Below, one piece after another: positions 35,418 through 47,176 of a stretch of 64,000 nucleotides of DNA. Below the pieces are notes generated by a model. The model ran no database searches and was not told where the DNA came from. It saw only the letters and a list, made by a program, of their open reading frames with translations. Origin of the DNA: Nonomuraea ceibae (GTDB taxonomy: Bacteria; Actinomycetota; Actinomycetes; Streptosporangiales; Streptosporangiaceae); NCBI RefSeq assembly GCF_019396325.1, contig NZ_JAHKRO010000019.1, positions 44,162 through 108,161 on the forward strand. The letters are read 5' to 3'. Numbering within the stretch: position 1 is the first letter of the stretch; every line of letters begins with the position of its first letter. Position numbers and translations under genes: made by a program.

Positions 35418-36071
35418 TCAGGCCGGGTCGGTGATCAGGATGCGGACGGCGCGGAACTGGCCCGGGGTGTCGCGGAGGACGGCCAGCCTGGGGTCCGGCA
35501 CGTCCAGGAACGGCTCCGACTCCAGCGCGAACAGCGGCGCGAGCCTGCGGTCGGCGCGCAGCGCGTCGACCGCCTTGCGGTCACCGCCGAACACCACCGC
35601 CTCCAGCTCGCCGAGGTGCGGCGTCAGCACGCGCAGCGCCGTCTCGGCCGCCGCCTCGAACGCCTTGCCCGCCTGGTTCTCGCGGCGTCGGGCGAACCGC
35701 TGCTGCGACCAGCCGCCCGCCGCCGTGCGGCCCTGGACCAGCCGTGAGCCGACCTTGGAGGCGACCAGCTCGCCCCCGTGGAACACCCCGGCCGCGTAGC
35801 CGCCGAGCCGCACCAGCACCACGCCCACCCGGCGGTCCTCCCGCGCGTGCCCGGCCAGCCGGGTGACGTGCGGCGGCCCCGGGCGCATCGGCGGGAACGG
35901 CACGTGCAGCTCGGCCACCGCCCCGTCGGCCGCCGTGAGCCGGACCACCCGCTCGTCGCCGGTCGCCTCGAACGGCCCGTGGCGTCCGGCGAACCCGTCG
36001 ATCCACGGGTGCACCCGCTCCGGCGGCACGCTCACCCAGCGGCCGCCGCCCTTCGCCGGCCGGGCCCTCAC
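35418..36071 (-). CDS. acVLRF1 family peptidyl-tRNA hydrolase/release factor-like protein
   Basis: 217 residues. The actinobacterial VLRF1 signature GGWSQQRFARRRENQA lies near residue 108, with KVGSRLVQGRTAAGG just before; the glutamines correspond to the catalytic GSQ-like loop of Vms1/ANKZF1-type enzymes that release nascent chains from stalled ribosomes. Starts at GTG 36071, overlapping the stop of the upstream membrane-protein gene (GTGA), so the two are coupled. Function in actinobacteria is inferred from the family. Confidence 0.85.
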   Translation of the reverse strand: MRARPAKGGGRWVSVPPERVHPWIDGFAGRHGPFEATGDERVVRLTAADGAVAELHVPFPPMRPGPPHVTRLAGHAREDRRVGVVLVRLGGYAAGVFHGGELVASKVGSRLVQGRTAAGGWSQQRFARRRENQAGKAFEAAAETALRVLTPHLGELEAVVFGGDRKAVDALRADRRLAPLFALESEPFLDVPDPRLAVLRDTPGQFRAVRILITDPA

Positions 36072-36481
36072 GCGGGCACGTCGCCGTCCGCCGCCGCCCT
36101 GCTGTGGCCCGGATCGCGGCCCGAATCGTGGCCCAGGCCGCGGCCGAAGGTCCGGTCGACGGCGATGCGGGTCAGCCAGCCGAGCCCGGCGGTGAACAGC
36201 GGCGGCCACACGACAGGCCCGAACGCGTAGCCGACCAGCACCGCCAGCGGGATCCACACGCGGTGCACGGCCTGGTGGACGAGGCCGGGCGGGCGGGCCC
36301 CGGCGAGCCCCGCCAGGCTCGGCAGCGCGAAGAACGCCAGCGCCGCGGCCGTCGTCGGCAGGCCGTACTTGACGCTCTCGAACACGGCGAACGCCGCCAG
36401 GAACAGGGCCGGCGCCCCCCAGGCGGTCCGCCGCGGCAGATCGCGGCTCGCCGGCACGTCGCGCGCGTGTTCGGGTGTCAC
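36068..36481 (-). CDS. Small membrane protein coupled to acVLRF1
   Basis: 137 residues, unrecognised. Three or four hydrophobic segments: GAPALFLAAFAVFESV, TTAAALAFFALPSLAGLAG, WIPLAVLVGYAFGPVVWPPL; the C-terminus is polar with GHDSGRDPGHSRAAADGD. GTG at 36481 follows a TACGCT hexamer by six bases with no ribosome-binding site, a leaderless arrangement. The stop overlaps the acVLRF1 start by four bases. Confidence 0.7.
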   Translation of the reverse strand: MTPEHARDVPASRDLPRRTAWGAPALFLAAFAVFESVKYGLPTTAAALAFFALPSLAGLAGARPPGLVHQAVHRVWIPLAVLVGYAFGPVVWPPLFTAGLGWLTRIAVDRTFGRGLGHDSGRDPGHSRAAADGDVPA

Positions 36482-36602
36482 GGGACCAGCGTAGACCCGA
36501 ACGGCATTCCCCTTCGAGCGGGTGGGAAATACCGCGAGAAATGTCGGTGAACTTCGCCGCACCGCCCTTCCCCGCGTGCTCGGGTGACACCATCATCTCA
36601 AC

Positions 36603-37628
36603 GTGTCCTCCCTGCTCACCGGCCCTGTCGTGGACCTCGACACCGGATCGGTCATCGCCTACCCCGCGCTTCTGGACGCCTCGGGCCAGCTGCGGGCCGC
36701 GCCGCTTCCGATGGTGCTGGAGCTGCCCATGCGGGTGGTGCTGTCGGGCGCCGGGGCGCTCGTCCCGCTGCACGAGGCGCTGCGCCGCGCCCGGAGGCAT
36801 CCGCGCGAGGCGATCCTGCTGCTGTCGGGGCCGTGCGCGGTGACCGACCGGCCGGTGCTGAAGGTGGCGCTGGACGGGCTGCGCAACCTCGGCTACCTGC
36901 TCGGCTTCGGCGGCGCCGGGGCGGAGAGCGTGCCGCTCGACCTCATCGCCGACACGGCCCCGTACCTGGTGGCGATGGCCCCCGACCTGATCGCGCGGGC
37001 GCCGCGCGACCACCGGGCGGCGGCGGTGGCGCAGGGGCTGACGGCGCTGGCGCGCGGCGTCGGCGCGCACGTGCTGGCCCCCGGCGTGGAGGACCCGGCG
37101 CAGCTGGAGGCGGCACGCGGGTGGGGGGTGCGGCTGGCGCACGGGCCGCTGCTCGCGCCCGGCCCGGACGGCCGGGTGCGGGTGCCGCTGCCGCCCGCCG
37201 ACGACTCCCCCGCGGCCGTCATGCTCGGGCCGCGCGTGCAGGAGCTGCTGCTGCCCGCGGTGACGCTGCCGGTGGCGGCGACCGCGGAGGAGGCGGTGGA
37301 GGCGTTCGGGCACGAGCCGACGATCACCAGCGTCATCCTGGTTGACGAGTACCAGCGGCCGAAGGGCAGCCTGGACCGCAGCCGGTTCCTGCTGTCGATC
37401 GCCTCCCGCTACGGGCACGCCCTGCACGGCTCGAAGCCCGCGCAGCGGCTGGCCGACCCGCCGCGCACGGTGCCGAAGACCACCCCGGCGGTGGCGGCCA
37501 TGCAGGCGGCCGGCCGCGACGCGCTGCGCGTCTACGACGACCTGGTGGTGACCGACGAGCTGAGCCGCTGCCTGGGCATCGTCCGCGTGTCGGACCTGAT
37601 CCGCGAGGTGGCGGCGATGCGCGCGTAA
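36603..37628 (+). CDS. Degenerate EAL-domain protein with C-terminal CBS-like region
   Basis: 341 residues. The first ~200 follow the plan of an EAL cyclic-di-GMP phosphodiesterase (LLTGPVVDLDTGSVIAYPALL at the start; LDLIADTAPYLVAMAPDLI, LARGVGAHVLAPGVED, RLAHGPLLAPG later) but the ExL motif is PALL and metal-binding acidic residues are mostly absent, so hydrolysis is unlikely. Residues 215-341 resemble the CBS-like module found after EAL domains (TSVILVDEYQRPKGSLDRSRF; LGIVRVSDLIREV). It may sense a ligand or bind protein partners. GTG start. Confidence 0.7.
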   Translation: MSSLLTGPVVDLDTGSVIAYPALLDASGQLRAAPLPMVLELPMRVVLSGAGALVPLHEALRRARRHPREAILLLSGPCAVTDRPVLKVALDGLRNLGYLLGFGGAGAESVPLDLIADTAPYLVAMAPDLIARAPRDHRAAAVAQGLTALARGVGAHVLAPGVEDPAQLEAARGWGVRLAHGPLLAPGPDGRVRVPLPPADDSPAAVMLGPRVQELLLPAVTLPVAATAEEAVEAFGHEPTITSVILVDEYQRPKGSLDRSRFLLSIASRYGHALHGSKPAQRLADPPRTVPKTTPAVAAMQAAGRDALRVYDDLVVTDELSRCLGIVRVSDLIREVAAMRA

Positions 37629-37680
37629 CGACTCGGTCCCGGAGCTGGGCACGGCCGCGGGGCCGGGATAGGAAGAGGGC

Positions 37681-39021
37681 GTGACTCCTCGGCTGAACAG
37701 ACGGGCCCTGCTCGGCGCGGGAGTGCTGGCGAGCGTGGCCGCCTGCACGTCCTCCCCTGCTGCCTCCCCTGCCGCTCCGACTCCCTCCGCTGGGGCCTCC
37801 GCCGGGGGGTCCGCCGGGGGTTCCGCGCCGCCTTTCGATCCTCAGGACTGGGAGTCCGTACGCGCCCAGTTCGCTCTCGACCCCAAGTACGCGCAGTTCG
37901 CGGCGTTCATCCTGGCACCCGCCCCGGCGATGGTCCGCGAAGCCGTCCAGAAGCACCGCGACGCCCTGGACCGAAACCCGCACTACCTGCCGGACGGCGG
38001 CGACCCCGACGAGGCGATCCGCGCGGCCGCCGCCCGCCACCTGGGCGCCGAGCCGTCCGGCATCGCGCTGACCGACAGCACCACGATGGGCCTCGGCCTG
38101 CTCTACTCCGGCCTGCGGCTGCGCGAGGGCCAGGACGTGCTCACCACCGAGCACGACTTCCTGGCCACCCACGAGGGCCTGCGCCTGCTCGCCCGCCGCA
38201 CGGGGGCCGAGGTGCGCCGGGTCAGGCTGTACGACGACCCGGCGCGGGCGTCGGCCGGCCGGATCGTCACCGCGATCAGGGAGGGCCTGCGCGACCGCAC
38301 CCGGATCGTCGCGATCACCTGGGTGCATTCGAGCACCGGCGTCCGCCTGCCCGTCAGGGAGATCGCCGACATGCTCGCCGACGTCAACCGGTCACGCGAC
38401 GAACACGACCGGGCGCTGCTGTGCGTCGACGGCGTGCACGGCTTCGGCGCGATGGCCGACGGCGTGGCCGAGCTGGGCTGCGACTTCCTGGTCAGCGGCA
38501 CGCACAAGTGGCTGTTCGGGCCGCGCGGCACCGGCATCGTGTGGGGTCACGCCTGGGACGCGCTCGACCCCGTCATCCCGGCCTTCAGCCAGGGCGCGTT
38601 CGAGGCGTGGCGCACCGGCGAGCCGCCCGCGCGCACCGACGCCCGCCTGGCGACCCCGGGCGGCTACAAGGCGTTCGAGCACCGGTGGGCGATGCCGGCG
38701 GCGTTCGGGTTCCAGGAGGTCATCGGCCTGGACCGGATCCAGCGGCGCACCCAGGAGCTGGCCACCCGGCTCAAGGCCGGCCTGGCCGGTCTGCCGCACG
38801 TCACGCTCGCCACCCCCGCCGACCCCGCGCTCTCGGCCGGCCTGGTGTGCGTCTCGGTCGACGGCATGCAGCCCGGGGAGGCGATGCAGCGGCTGCGCGC
38901 CGGCATGATCGACACGAGCCTCACCCCGTACGACCCGCCGCTGTTGCGGTTCGGCACCAGCATCGTCACCACCCCCGAGCAGGTCGACCAGGCCGTCGAG
39001 GCGGTGAAGAAGCTCGGCTAG
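37681..39021 (+). CDS. Tat-type exported aminotransferase class V-fold PLP protein (lipoprotein)
   Basis: 446 residues. N-terminus LNRRALLGAGVLASVAAC combines a twin-arginine signal with a lipobox (VAAC), then an Ala-Ser-Pro-Gly tether to about 55. The rest is a fold-type I PLP enzyme of the cysteine desulfurase/isopenicillin N epimerase group: LTDSTTMGLGLLYSG near 123, WVHSSTGVRLP near 213, LLCVDGVHGFG near 241 and the PLP lysine in SGTHKWLFGPRGTG near 266. It would be folded with cofactor before export. Start GTG with GGAAGAGGG upstream. Substrate unknown. Confidence 0.88.
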   Translation: MTPRLNRRALLGAGVLASVAACTSSPAASPAAPTPSAGASAGGSAGGSAPPFDPQDWESVRAQFALDPKYAQFAAFILAPAPAMVREAVQKHRDALDRNPHYLPDGGDPDEAIRAAAARHLGAEPSGIALTDSTTMGLGLLYSGLRLREGQDVLTTEHDFLATHEGLRLLARRTGAEVRRVRLYDDPARASAGRIVTAIREGLRDRTRIVAITWVHSSTGVRLPVREIADMLADVNRSRDEHDRALLCVDGVHGFGAMADGVAELGCDFLVSGTHKWLFGPRGTGIVWGHAWDALDPVIPAFSQGAFEAWRTGEPPARTDARLATPGGYKAFEHRWAMPAAFGFQEVIGLDRIQRRTQELATRLKAGLAGLPHVTLATPADPALSAGLVCVSVDGMQPGEAMQRLRAGMIDTSLTPYDPPLLRFGTSIVTTPEQVDQAVEAVKKLG

Positions 39022-39035
39022 CGCCGCCCCGGGCC

Positions 39036-42544
<3,509 letters not shown>

Positions 42545-42568
42545 CGGTTGTCCTCCTCCGACTTGCGC

Positions 42569-42582
42569 TGTTAGCGCTAACA
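42569..42582. promoter_or_regulatory. LacI-type operator of the GH43-GH27 operon
   Basis: TGTTAGCGCTAACA is a perfect 14-base palindrome with the CG centre typical of LacI-family sites, 25 bases upstream of the GH43 start. It differs from the sites near both LacI genes in this window, so its regulator is probably encoded elsewhere. Confidence 0.75.
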
Positions 42583-42709
42583 TTCGGTACCGCAGAGCGC
42601 CCCTCCGAGGGGCCCGATGTGCCGGAGTACATCCGAGGTCCGGCCCCGCGTCAACGACAGGAATCCCCCTCGCCACCGGCCCCCTGCCTCACCTGGCGCT
42701 CTCTCCCCC

Positions 42710-42734
42710 GCCCGGGTGAAAGTTTCACCCGGGC
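42710..42734. promoter_or_regulatory. Perfect 25-base palindrome
   Basis: GCCCGGGTGAAA (42710-42721) and TTTCACCCGGGC (42723-42734) are perfect arms around one G. It lies 18 bases past the carbonic anhydrase stop and 166 bases upstream of GH43. It can fold as a 9-base stem with a 7-base loop (terminator) or serve as a LacI-like operator with a GAAAGTTTC core. Confidence 0.6.
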
Positions 42735-42751
42735 AGCGGCGGCGGCGTGCG

Positions 42752-43351
42752 TCAGACGACGCGGCTGACCAGGCCCGTGTCGAGGCAGTAGTGGGCGCCC
42801 AGGACCGTCGCGCGCCCGCGCAGCAGCGGGTCGTCGCGCAACTCCCGCACCGTGGCGGCGGTGTGGGCGCGCGTCATCGCGGCCACGTCGCCACCCGAGC
42901 TCTCGTACGCGCCCGCCAGCGCCGCCACGACGGCGGGCAGCTCCCCCGGCAGCGTGGCGCGCTCGCGCAGGGCCGTCGCCGCCGCCGTCACCGCGCCGCA
43001 GCGCTGATGCCCGAGCACCAGCACGAGCGGCGCGCCCAGCGCGTGCGGGCCGTACTGGACGGCGGCCCTGACCAGCGGGTCGAGCGTGTGCGCGGCGGTG
43101 CGGACGACGAGCAGGTCGCCGAGCCCGGCGTCGAACACCACCTCGGGCGGCACCCGCGAGTCGACGCACGACAGCACCACCGCGAACGGCGCCTGCGCCC
43201 GCGCCACCTGCCGCCGCCGCTCCACGTCCTGCCCGGCCCGGCCGGGAGTCCCGGCCGCCCAGCGGCGGTTGCCGTGCTTGAGCCACGTCCACGCGTCGCG
43301 CACGGTGAAAGCGCGGCGGGCGCACCGCTCCGTAACAGGTCGGATACTCAC
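42752..43351 (-). CDS. Beta-class carbonic anhydrase
   Basis: 199 residues, interconverting CO2 and bicarbonate. Zinc ligands are in SCVDSRVPPEVVFD (near 61-74) and LGHQRCGAV (near 113-121), with the Asp-Arg pair kept. WLKHGNRRW near 23 is the N-terminal helix motif. The GTG at 43351 has no strong ribosome-binding site; a start further in is possible. Sits 54 bases after hisG on the same strand but has no evident link with histidine synthesis. Confidence 0.9.
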   Translation of the reverse strand: MSIRPVTERCARRAFTVRDAWTWLKHGNRRWAAGTPGRAGQDVERRRQVARAQAPFAVVLSCVDSRVPPEVVFDAGLGDLLVVRTAAHTLDPLVRAAVQYGPHALGAPLVLVLGHQRCGAVTAAATALRERATLPGELPAVVAALAGAYESSGGDVAAMTRAHTAATVRELRDDPLLRGRATVLGAHYCLDTGLVSRVV

Positions 43352-43405
43352 GGACCGGTACGTTCCCGCCCGGAACAGGCGATTACCTGACGGCGCAGGC
43401 AGAGG

Positions 43406-44251
43406 TCACAGGCGGCAGGCGTAGATGTCGGTGACCAGAATGGCCCTTGCGCCGATGTCCCACAGCTGGTCCATCACCTGCTGGTGCCCCCGGCGCCGGA
43501 CCATGGCGCGCACGGCCACCCAGCCCTCCCGGTGCAGCGGCGAGACCGTCGGCCCCTCCATGCCCGGCGTGAGCGCGATGGCCTCCTCGATCCGCTCGGC
43601 GCGGATGTCGTAGTCCATCATCACGAAGTCGCGGGCGTGCACGACCCCCTGCAGCCGGCGCACGAGCTGCTCGACGCCGTTGGTCGCCGGGGCGGTGTGC
43701 TGCTTGATGAGCACCGCCTCCGACTTCATGATCGGGTCGCCGAACACCTCCAGGCCGACGTTGCGCAGCGTCGTGCCGGTCTCCACCACGTCGGCCACCG
43801 CGTCGGCCACGCCGAGCCTTATGGCGGTCTCGACCGCGCCGTCGAGCTTGATGACGCGCGCGTCGACGCCCTGGTCGGACAGGTATTTCTCCAGCAGGCC
43901 CGCGTAGGCGGTGGCCACCCGCAGCCCCTGCAGGTCCTTGACGGACGTCATCGTGCCGGCCCGGGTGGCCAGACGGAAGGTGGAGGCGCCGAAGCCGAGC
44001 GGCATGACCTCCTCGACCGACGCGCCGGAGTCGACGAGCATGTCGCGGCCGGTGATGCCGGCGTCGAGCGTGCCCTCCCCGACGTAGACGGCGATGTCGC
44101 GCGGGCGCAGGAAGAACAGCTCGCAGCCGCTCTCCTCGTCGACGACGACGAGCTCCTTGCTGTCTCTGCGGGACCGGTAGCCGGCCTCCTTGAGCATGAC
44201 TTGGGCGGCCTCACTGAGAGTGCCCTTGTTCGGTACGGCCAGGCGAAGCAT
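43406..44251 (-). CDS. hisG: ATP phosphoribosyltransferase, long form
   Basis: 281 residues, first step of histidine synthesis: joins ATP and PRPP. Starts MLRLAVPNKGTLSEAAQVML; ITGRDMLVDSG near 67 and DAVADVVETGTTLRNVGLEVF near 152-172 (PRPP-binding) are intact. The C-terminal regulatory domain (about 210-281, DIRAERIEEAIALTPG) is present, so this is the self-sufficient, histidine-inhibited long type. Follows hisE by 59 bases on the same strand; the pair is a standard actinobacterial unit. Confidence 0.96.
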   Translation of the reverse strand: MLRLAVPNKGTLSEAAQVMLKEAGYRSRRDSKELVVVDEESGCELFFLRPRDIAVYVGEGTLDAGITGRDMLVDSGASVEEVMPLGFGASTFRLATRAGTMTSVKDLQGLRVATAYAGLLEKYLSDQGVDARVIKLDGAVETAIRLGVADAVADVVETGTTLRNVGLEVFGDPIMKSEAVLIKQHTAPATNGVEQLVRRLQGVVHARDFVMMDYDIRAERIEEAIALTPGMEGPTVSPLHREGWVAVRAMVRRRGHQQVMDQLWDIGARAILVTDIYACRL

Positions 44252-44310
44252 GTCTGATTCCTCGGTGTCCAGAGTCGTTGCGGAAGACCGGAGGCGGGCG
44301 CGGGGGCGCC

Positions 44311-44574
44311 CTAGAGATGCTTGTAGACCTGGTCCAGGCCGATCCCCTTGGCGATCATGAGCACCTGGACGTGGTAGAGGAGCTGGGAGATCTCCTCGGC
44401 TGCCCGGTCGTCAGACTCGTGCTCGGCCGCCATCCAGCTCTCGGCGGCCTCCTCGACGACCTTCTTGCCGATGGCATGGACGCCGGCGTCGATGGCGGCC
44501 ACGGTGCCGGAGCCGGCGGGCCGGGTCCGGGCCTTCTCGGACAGCTCGGCGAACAGCTCTTCGAAGGTCTTCAT
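44311..44574 (-). CDS. hisE: Phosphoribosyl-ATP pyrophosphatase
   Basis: 87 residues, second step of histidine synthesis: hydrolyses PR-ATP to PR-AMP. All-alpha MazG-like fold with [23 protein letters not shown] (two blocks, 23-46) and the metal-binding [13 protein letters not shown] near 60-72. ATG at 44574 behind GAGAGAGAT. Upstream partner of hisG. Confidence 0.95.
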   Translation of the reverse strand: MKTFEELFAELSEKARTRPAGSGTVAAIDAGVHAIGKKVVEEAAESWMAAEHESDDRAAEEISQLLYHVQVLMIAKGIGLDQVYKHL

Positions 44575-44888
44575 GATCTCTCTCGTCGATCGGCTGGCGT
44601 GCGGTAACAGCCTAGTCGCCGCGCGACCCCGCTTCGTGCCGCGTCCGCCAGCCGAGACACCCGCGAGTCGCGCGGGTCCCGTGCCTGGCGGCCGTCGGTG
44701 GCCGAGGCCGGTGACGGCGTGGCGGCGGCCGTCCGGACCGGGAACGGTCCGTACGTCGTGCAGGCAGGCCACCGGCGGGCGGGTGAGATGCGCCCGCCAG
44801 GGTGCGGGAACGCGGACGCCCGCCGTGCCCGGGAGGACCGGGCGCGGCGGGCGTCGGACGAACTCATGGGGCGGTGCCGCCCCGGGAA
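44575..44888. other. Spacer between helicase end and hisE start
   Basis: No gene seen in the 314 bases. It holds the helicase terminator (44815-44855), a second hairpin GGCGGGCG/CGCCCGCC at 44774-44798, and presumably the hisE promoter near 44600, where TAGTCG/GTAACA-type sequences occur but no convincing hexamer pair. Confidence 0.5.
44815..44855 (-). terminator. Helicase terminator
   Basis: Eighteen-base arms (44815-44832 and 44838-44855) with a single mismatch and a 5-base loop, 34 bases beyond the helicase stop. Confidence 0.75.
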
Positions 44889-46883
44889 TCAGCGCTCGTA
44901 GCGGCGGGCGGAGCCGCCCCGGCGGAAGCCGCCGTTGCCACGGTCGTCGGCGCGGAAGCCGCCCCGCTGGCCGCGGTCGTCGGGACGGGCGCCGCCGGAG
45001 CGGTAACCGTCACGGGGACGGTCGTCCGTGCGGACGCCGCGCTCGCGGTCGGCCGAGAACGGGCGGCCACGGTCGGTGGAGTGGCGGCGGTCGTCGGAGC
45101 GGAACCCGCCACGCGGCCGGTCACCCTCACGGAACCCGCCACGCCCACGGTCGCCGCCGGAGAAACCGCCACGGTCGCCGTCGTTGCGGAAGCCGCCGCG
45201 GTCGCCACCACCGGAGTAGCCACCACGGTCACCGTCGTTGCGGAACCCACCGCGGTCACCGTCGTTGCGGTAACCGCCGCCGGAGTAGCCGCCGCGGTCG
45301 CCGTCGTTGCGGTAGCCACCACGGTCACCGCCGCGGTCACCGCCGCCGGAGAAGCCGCCGCGGTCGCCGTCGTTGCGGTAGCCACCACCACGGGGGCGGT
45401 CGCCGCCGGAGCGGCGGTCGTCGCCGAACGTGCGGGGCTCGTCGTGACGGCGCGGGTAGCGGTCGTCGGTGCGGCGCTGGCCGCCGAACGAGCCGTCCTC
45501 GGTCCGGCGCGGGCCGGCGAAGGGCGGGCGGTCGCCGTCGTGGCGGCGCGGGCGGCGCTCGCCGTCGAACTCACGGCGCGGACGCCGGCCGCGGCGCTCG
45601 GAGCCGGCGTGGCCGCCTTCGCGCCGGGGGCGCAGCGGCTTGCGCACGTCGGGCTCCCACACGGGGATGGCCTCGCCGCTGGGCGTGCGGGCCCCGGCGA
45701 TCTCGGCCAGGCGCGGGTGGCCGGGCGTCGCCTTGAGGCGGAACGGGTGGATGCCCGCCCGCCGGGTCAGCGCGTCGGTGGAGCGGCGCTCGTTCGGGAG
45801 CACCAGCGTGACGACGGTGCCCTTCTCGCCGGCGCGGGCGGTGCGGCCGCCGCGGTGCAGGTAGCTCTTGTGGTCCTGCGGCGGGTCGACGTGCAGGACG
45901 AGGCTGATGTTGTCGACGTGGATGCCGCGGGCGGCCACGTCGGTGCAGACGAGCACGTTGACCGAGCCCTCGCGGAACTCGGCGAGGATGCGGGTGCGCT
46001 GGTTCTGGCGCTTGCCGCCGTGCAGGCCGCCGGCCTTGACGCCGACGCGGGCGAGCTGCTTGCACAGCCGGTCGACGCCGTGCTGGGTGCGGACGAAGAT
46101 GATCGTACGGCCCTCGCGGTTGGCGATCTCGGCCGTGACGTCGAACTTGTCGTCGCGCGTCACCTGCATGACGTGGTGTTCCATCGTGTCGACCGGGGAG
46201 GTCGCGGGGGCGACGGAGTGGGTGATCGGGTCCTTCAGGAAGCGCTGCACGAGCTTGTCGACGTCGCCGTCGAGCGTGGCGGAGAACAGCAGCCGCTGAC
46301 CGTCGGCCGGGGTCTGCGCGAGCAGCTCGGTGACGACGGGGAAGAAGCCGAGGTCGCACATGTGGTCGGCCTCGTCCAGGACGCTGATCTCGATGTCCTC
46401 CAGCGAGCACTCGCCCTGCCGGATGAGGTCGCCGAGACGGCCCGGGGTGGCGATGACGACGTCGACGCCGCGGCGCAGCGCCTCGATCTGCTTGCCCATG
46501 GACATGCCGCCGACGACGACCTTCATGCGCAGGCCGAGGCCGCGGCCGAGGGGCTCGATGGCGTCGTGCACCTGGAGCGCGAGCTCACGGGTGGGGACGA
46601 GGATCATGGCGCGGGGCCGGCCGGGGGCCGGCTTGACGCCGGCGAGGCGGGCCATCGTGGGCAGGCCGAAGGCCAGCGTCTTGCCGGAGCCGGTCTGGCC
46701 GCGGCCGAGGACGTCGGCGCCGGAGAGCACGTCCGGGATCGTCGCGCTCTGGATGGGGAACGGGCTGTCGATTCCCTGCCGGGAGAGGCCGCTGATGAGC
46801 GGCTTGGGCAGGCCGAGCAGCTCGAACTCGGACGGGCCCTGCTCAGGGGTCGTCTCGGGCAGGGCAGCGTCAAGCATGGTCAC
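44889..46883 (-). CDS. DEAD-box RNA helicase with RGG-rich tail
   Basis: 664 residues. Helicase core (about 15-400): Q-motif region [18 protein letters not shown]-type [10 protein letters not shown] near 66 (motif I), [23 protein letters not shown] (DEAD, motif II), FSATLDG (SAT, III), and [10 protein letters not shown] (VI). The tail from about 450 is very basic with tandem [12 protein letters not shown] units and many RGG boxes for RNA binding. I chose GTG at 46883, ten bases after AAAGG; the ATG at 46877 is further. Likely role in RNA remodelling or cold adaptation. Long leader with alternative hairpins. Confidence 0.93.
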   Translation of the reverse strand: MTMLDAALPETTPEQGPSEFELLGLPKPLISGLSRQGIDSPFPIQSATIPDVLSGADVLGRGQTGSGKTLAFGLPTMARLAGVKPAPGRPRAMILVPTRELALQVHDAIEPLGRGLGLRMKVVVGGMSMGKQIEALRRGVDVVIATPGRLGDLIRQGECSLEDIEISVLDEADHMCDLGFFPVVTELLAQTPADGQRLLFSATLDGDVDKLVQRFLKDPITHSVAPATSPVDTMEHHVMQVTRDDKFDVTAEIANREGRTIIFVRTQHGVDRLCKQLARVGVKAGGLHGGKRQNQRTRILAEFREGSVNVLVCTDVAARGIHVDNISLVLHVDPPQDHKSYLHRGGRTARAGEKGTVVTLVLPNERRSTDALTRRAGIHPFRLKATPGHPRLAEIAGARTPSGEAIPVWEPDVRKPLRPRREGGHAGSERRGRRPRREFDGERRPRRHDGDRPPFAGPRRTEDGSFGGQRRTDDRYPRRHDEPRTFGDDRRSGGDRPRGGGYRNDGDRGGFSGGGDRGGDRGGYRNDGDRGGYSGGGYRNDGDRGGFRNDGDRGGYSGGGDRGGFRNDGDRGGFSGGDRGRGGFREGDRPRGGFRSDDRRHSTDRGRPFSADRERGVRTDDRPRDGYRSGGARPDDRGQRGGFRADDRGNGGFRRGGSARRYER
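45110..45400 (-). repeat. Tandem repeats coding the helicase RGG tail
   Basis: Imperfect units of 24-48 bases encode GG(Y/F)RNDGDRGG(Y/F)SGGG in several copies. Repeat number is likely to vary between strains by slippage or recombination. Confidence 0.8.
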
Positions 46884-47091
46884 GAACTTCGTGCCTTTCA
46901 GTCGAAGTGGCACGTCACTTCTGCGAAAGGACGAGCCAGGACGTACGGCGGCCTTGCCGTACACGGTGCAGTGCGCCCGCCGTGGGGGCGAGCGGAGGGG
47001 GAGGCGCACCTGGGCGCCGGCCGCAGGCGGCGCGGGACGCGCGATGAGGCGTCAGGTGTCCCTGGTGCCAACGCGGGGAGGATCAAGACTA
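46884..47091 (-). promoter_or_regulatory. Helicase promoter and structured leader
   Basis: TAGTCT (minus strand, 47091-47086) is a plausible -10, giving a leader of roughly 195 bases. Next to the start, three hairpins compete: GAAGTG/CACTTC (46904-46909 with 46916-46921), ACTTCG/CGAAGT with the AAAGG ribosome-binding site in its loop (46886-46891 with 46903-46908), and CGTGCC/GGCACG that pairs part of AAAGG (46890-46895 with 46909-46914). Confidence 0.45.
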
Positions 47092-47138
47092 TTCCCCGTC
47101 GGGGCGCCGGACTTTCCGGATCCCCTGGCATGCTGAAG

Positions 47139-47161
47139 CGGCTGACGCGGAGCGCCAGCCG
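47139..47161 (-). terminator. Possible suf operon terminator
   Basis: CGGCTG (47139-47144) and CAGCCG (47156-47161) form a short stem, extended by GCG/CGC inside, 16 bases beyond the last suf gene. Weak; no T-run. Confidence 0.35.
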
Positions 47162-47176
47162 ACCAGCGGTAAAAGA

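Noticed and set aside
44575..44814. tRNA or small RNA gene in the hisE upstream spacer
   Set aside because: No T-loop sequence (GTTCGA-type) or cloverleaf; the hairpins are explained as terminators.
45110..45400. CRISPR-like regular repeats
   Set aside because: Units are coding repeats of the helicase tail, imperfect, without unique spacers or cas genes.
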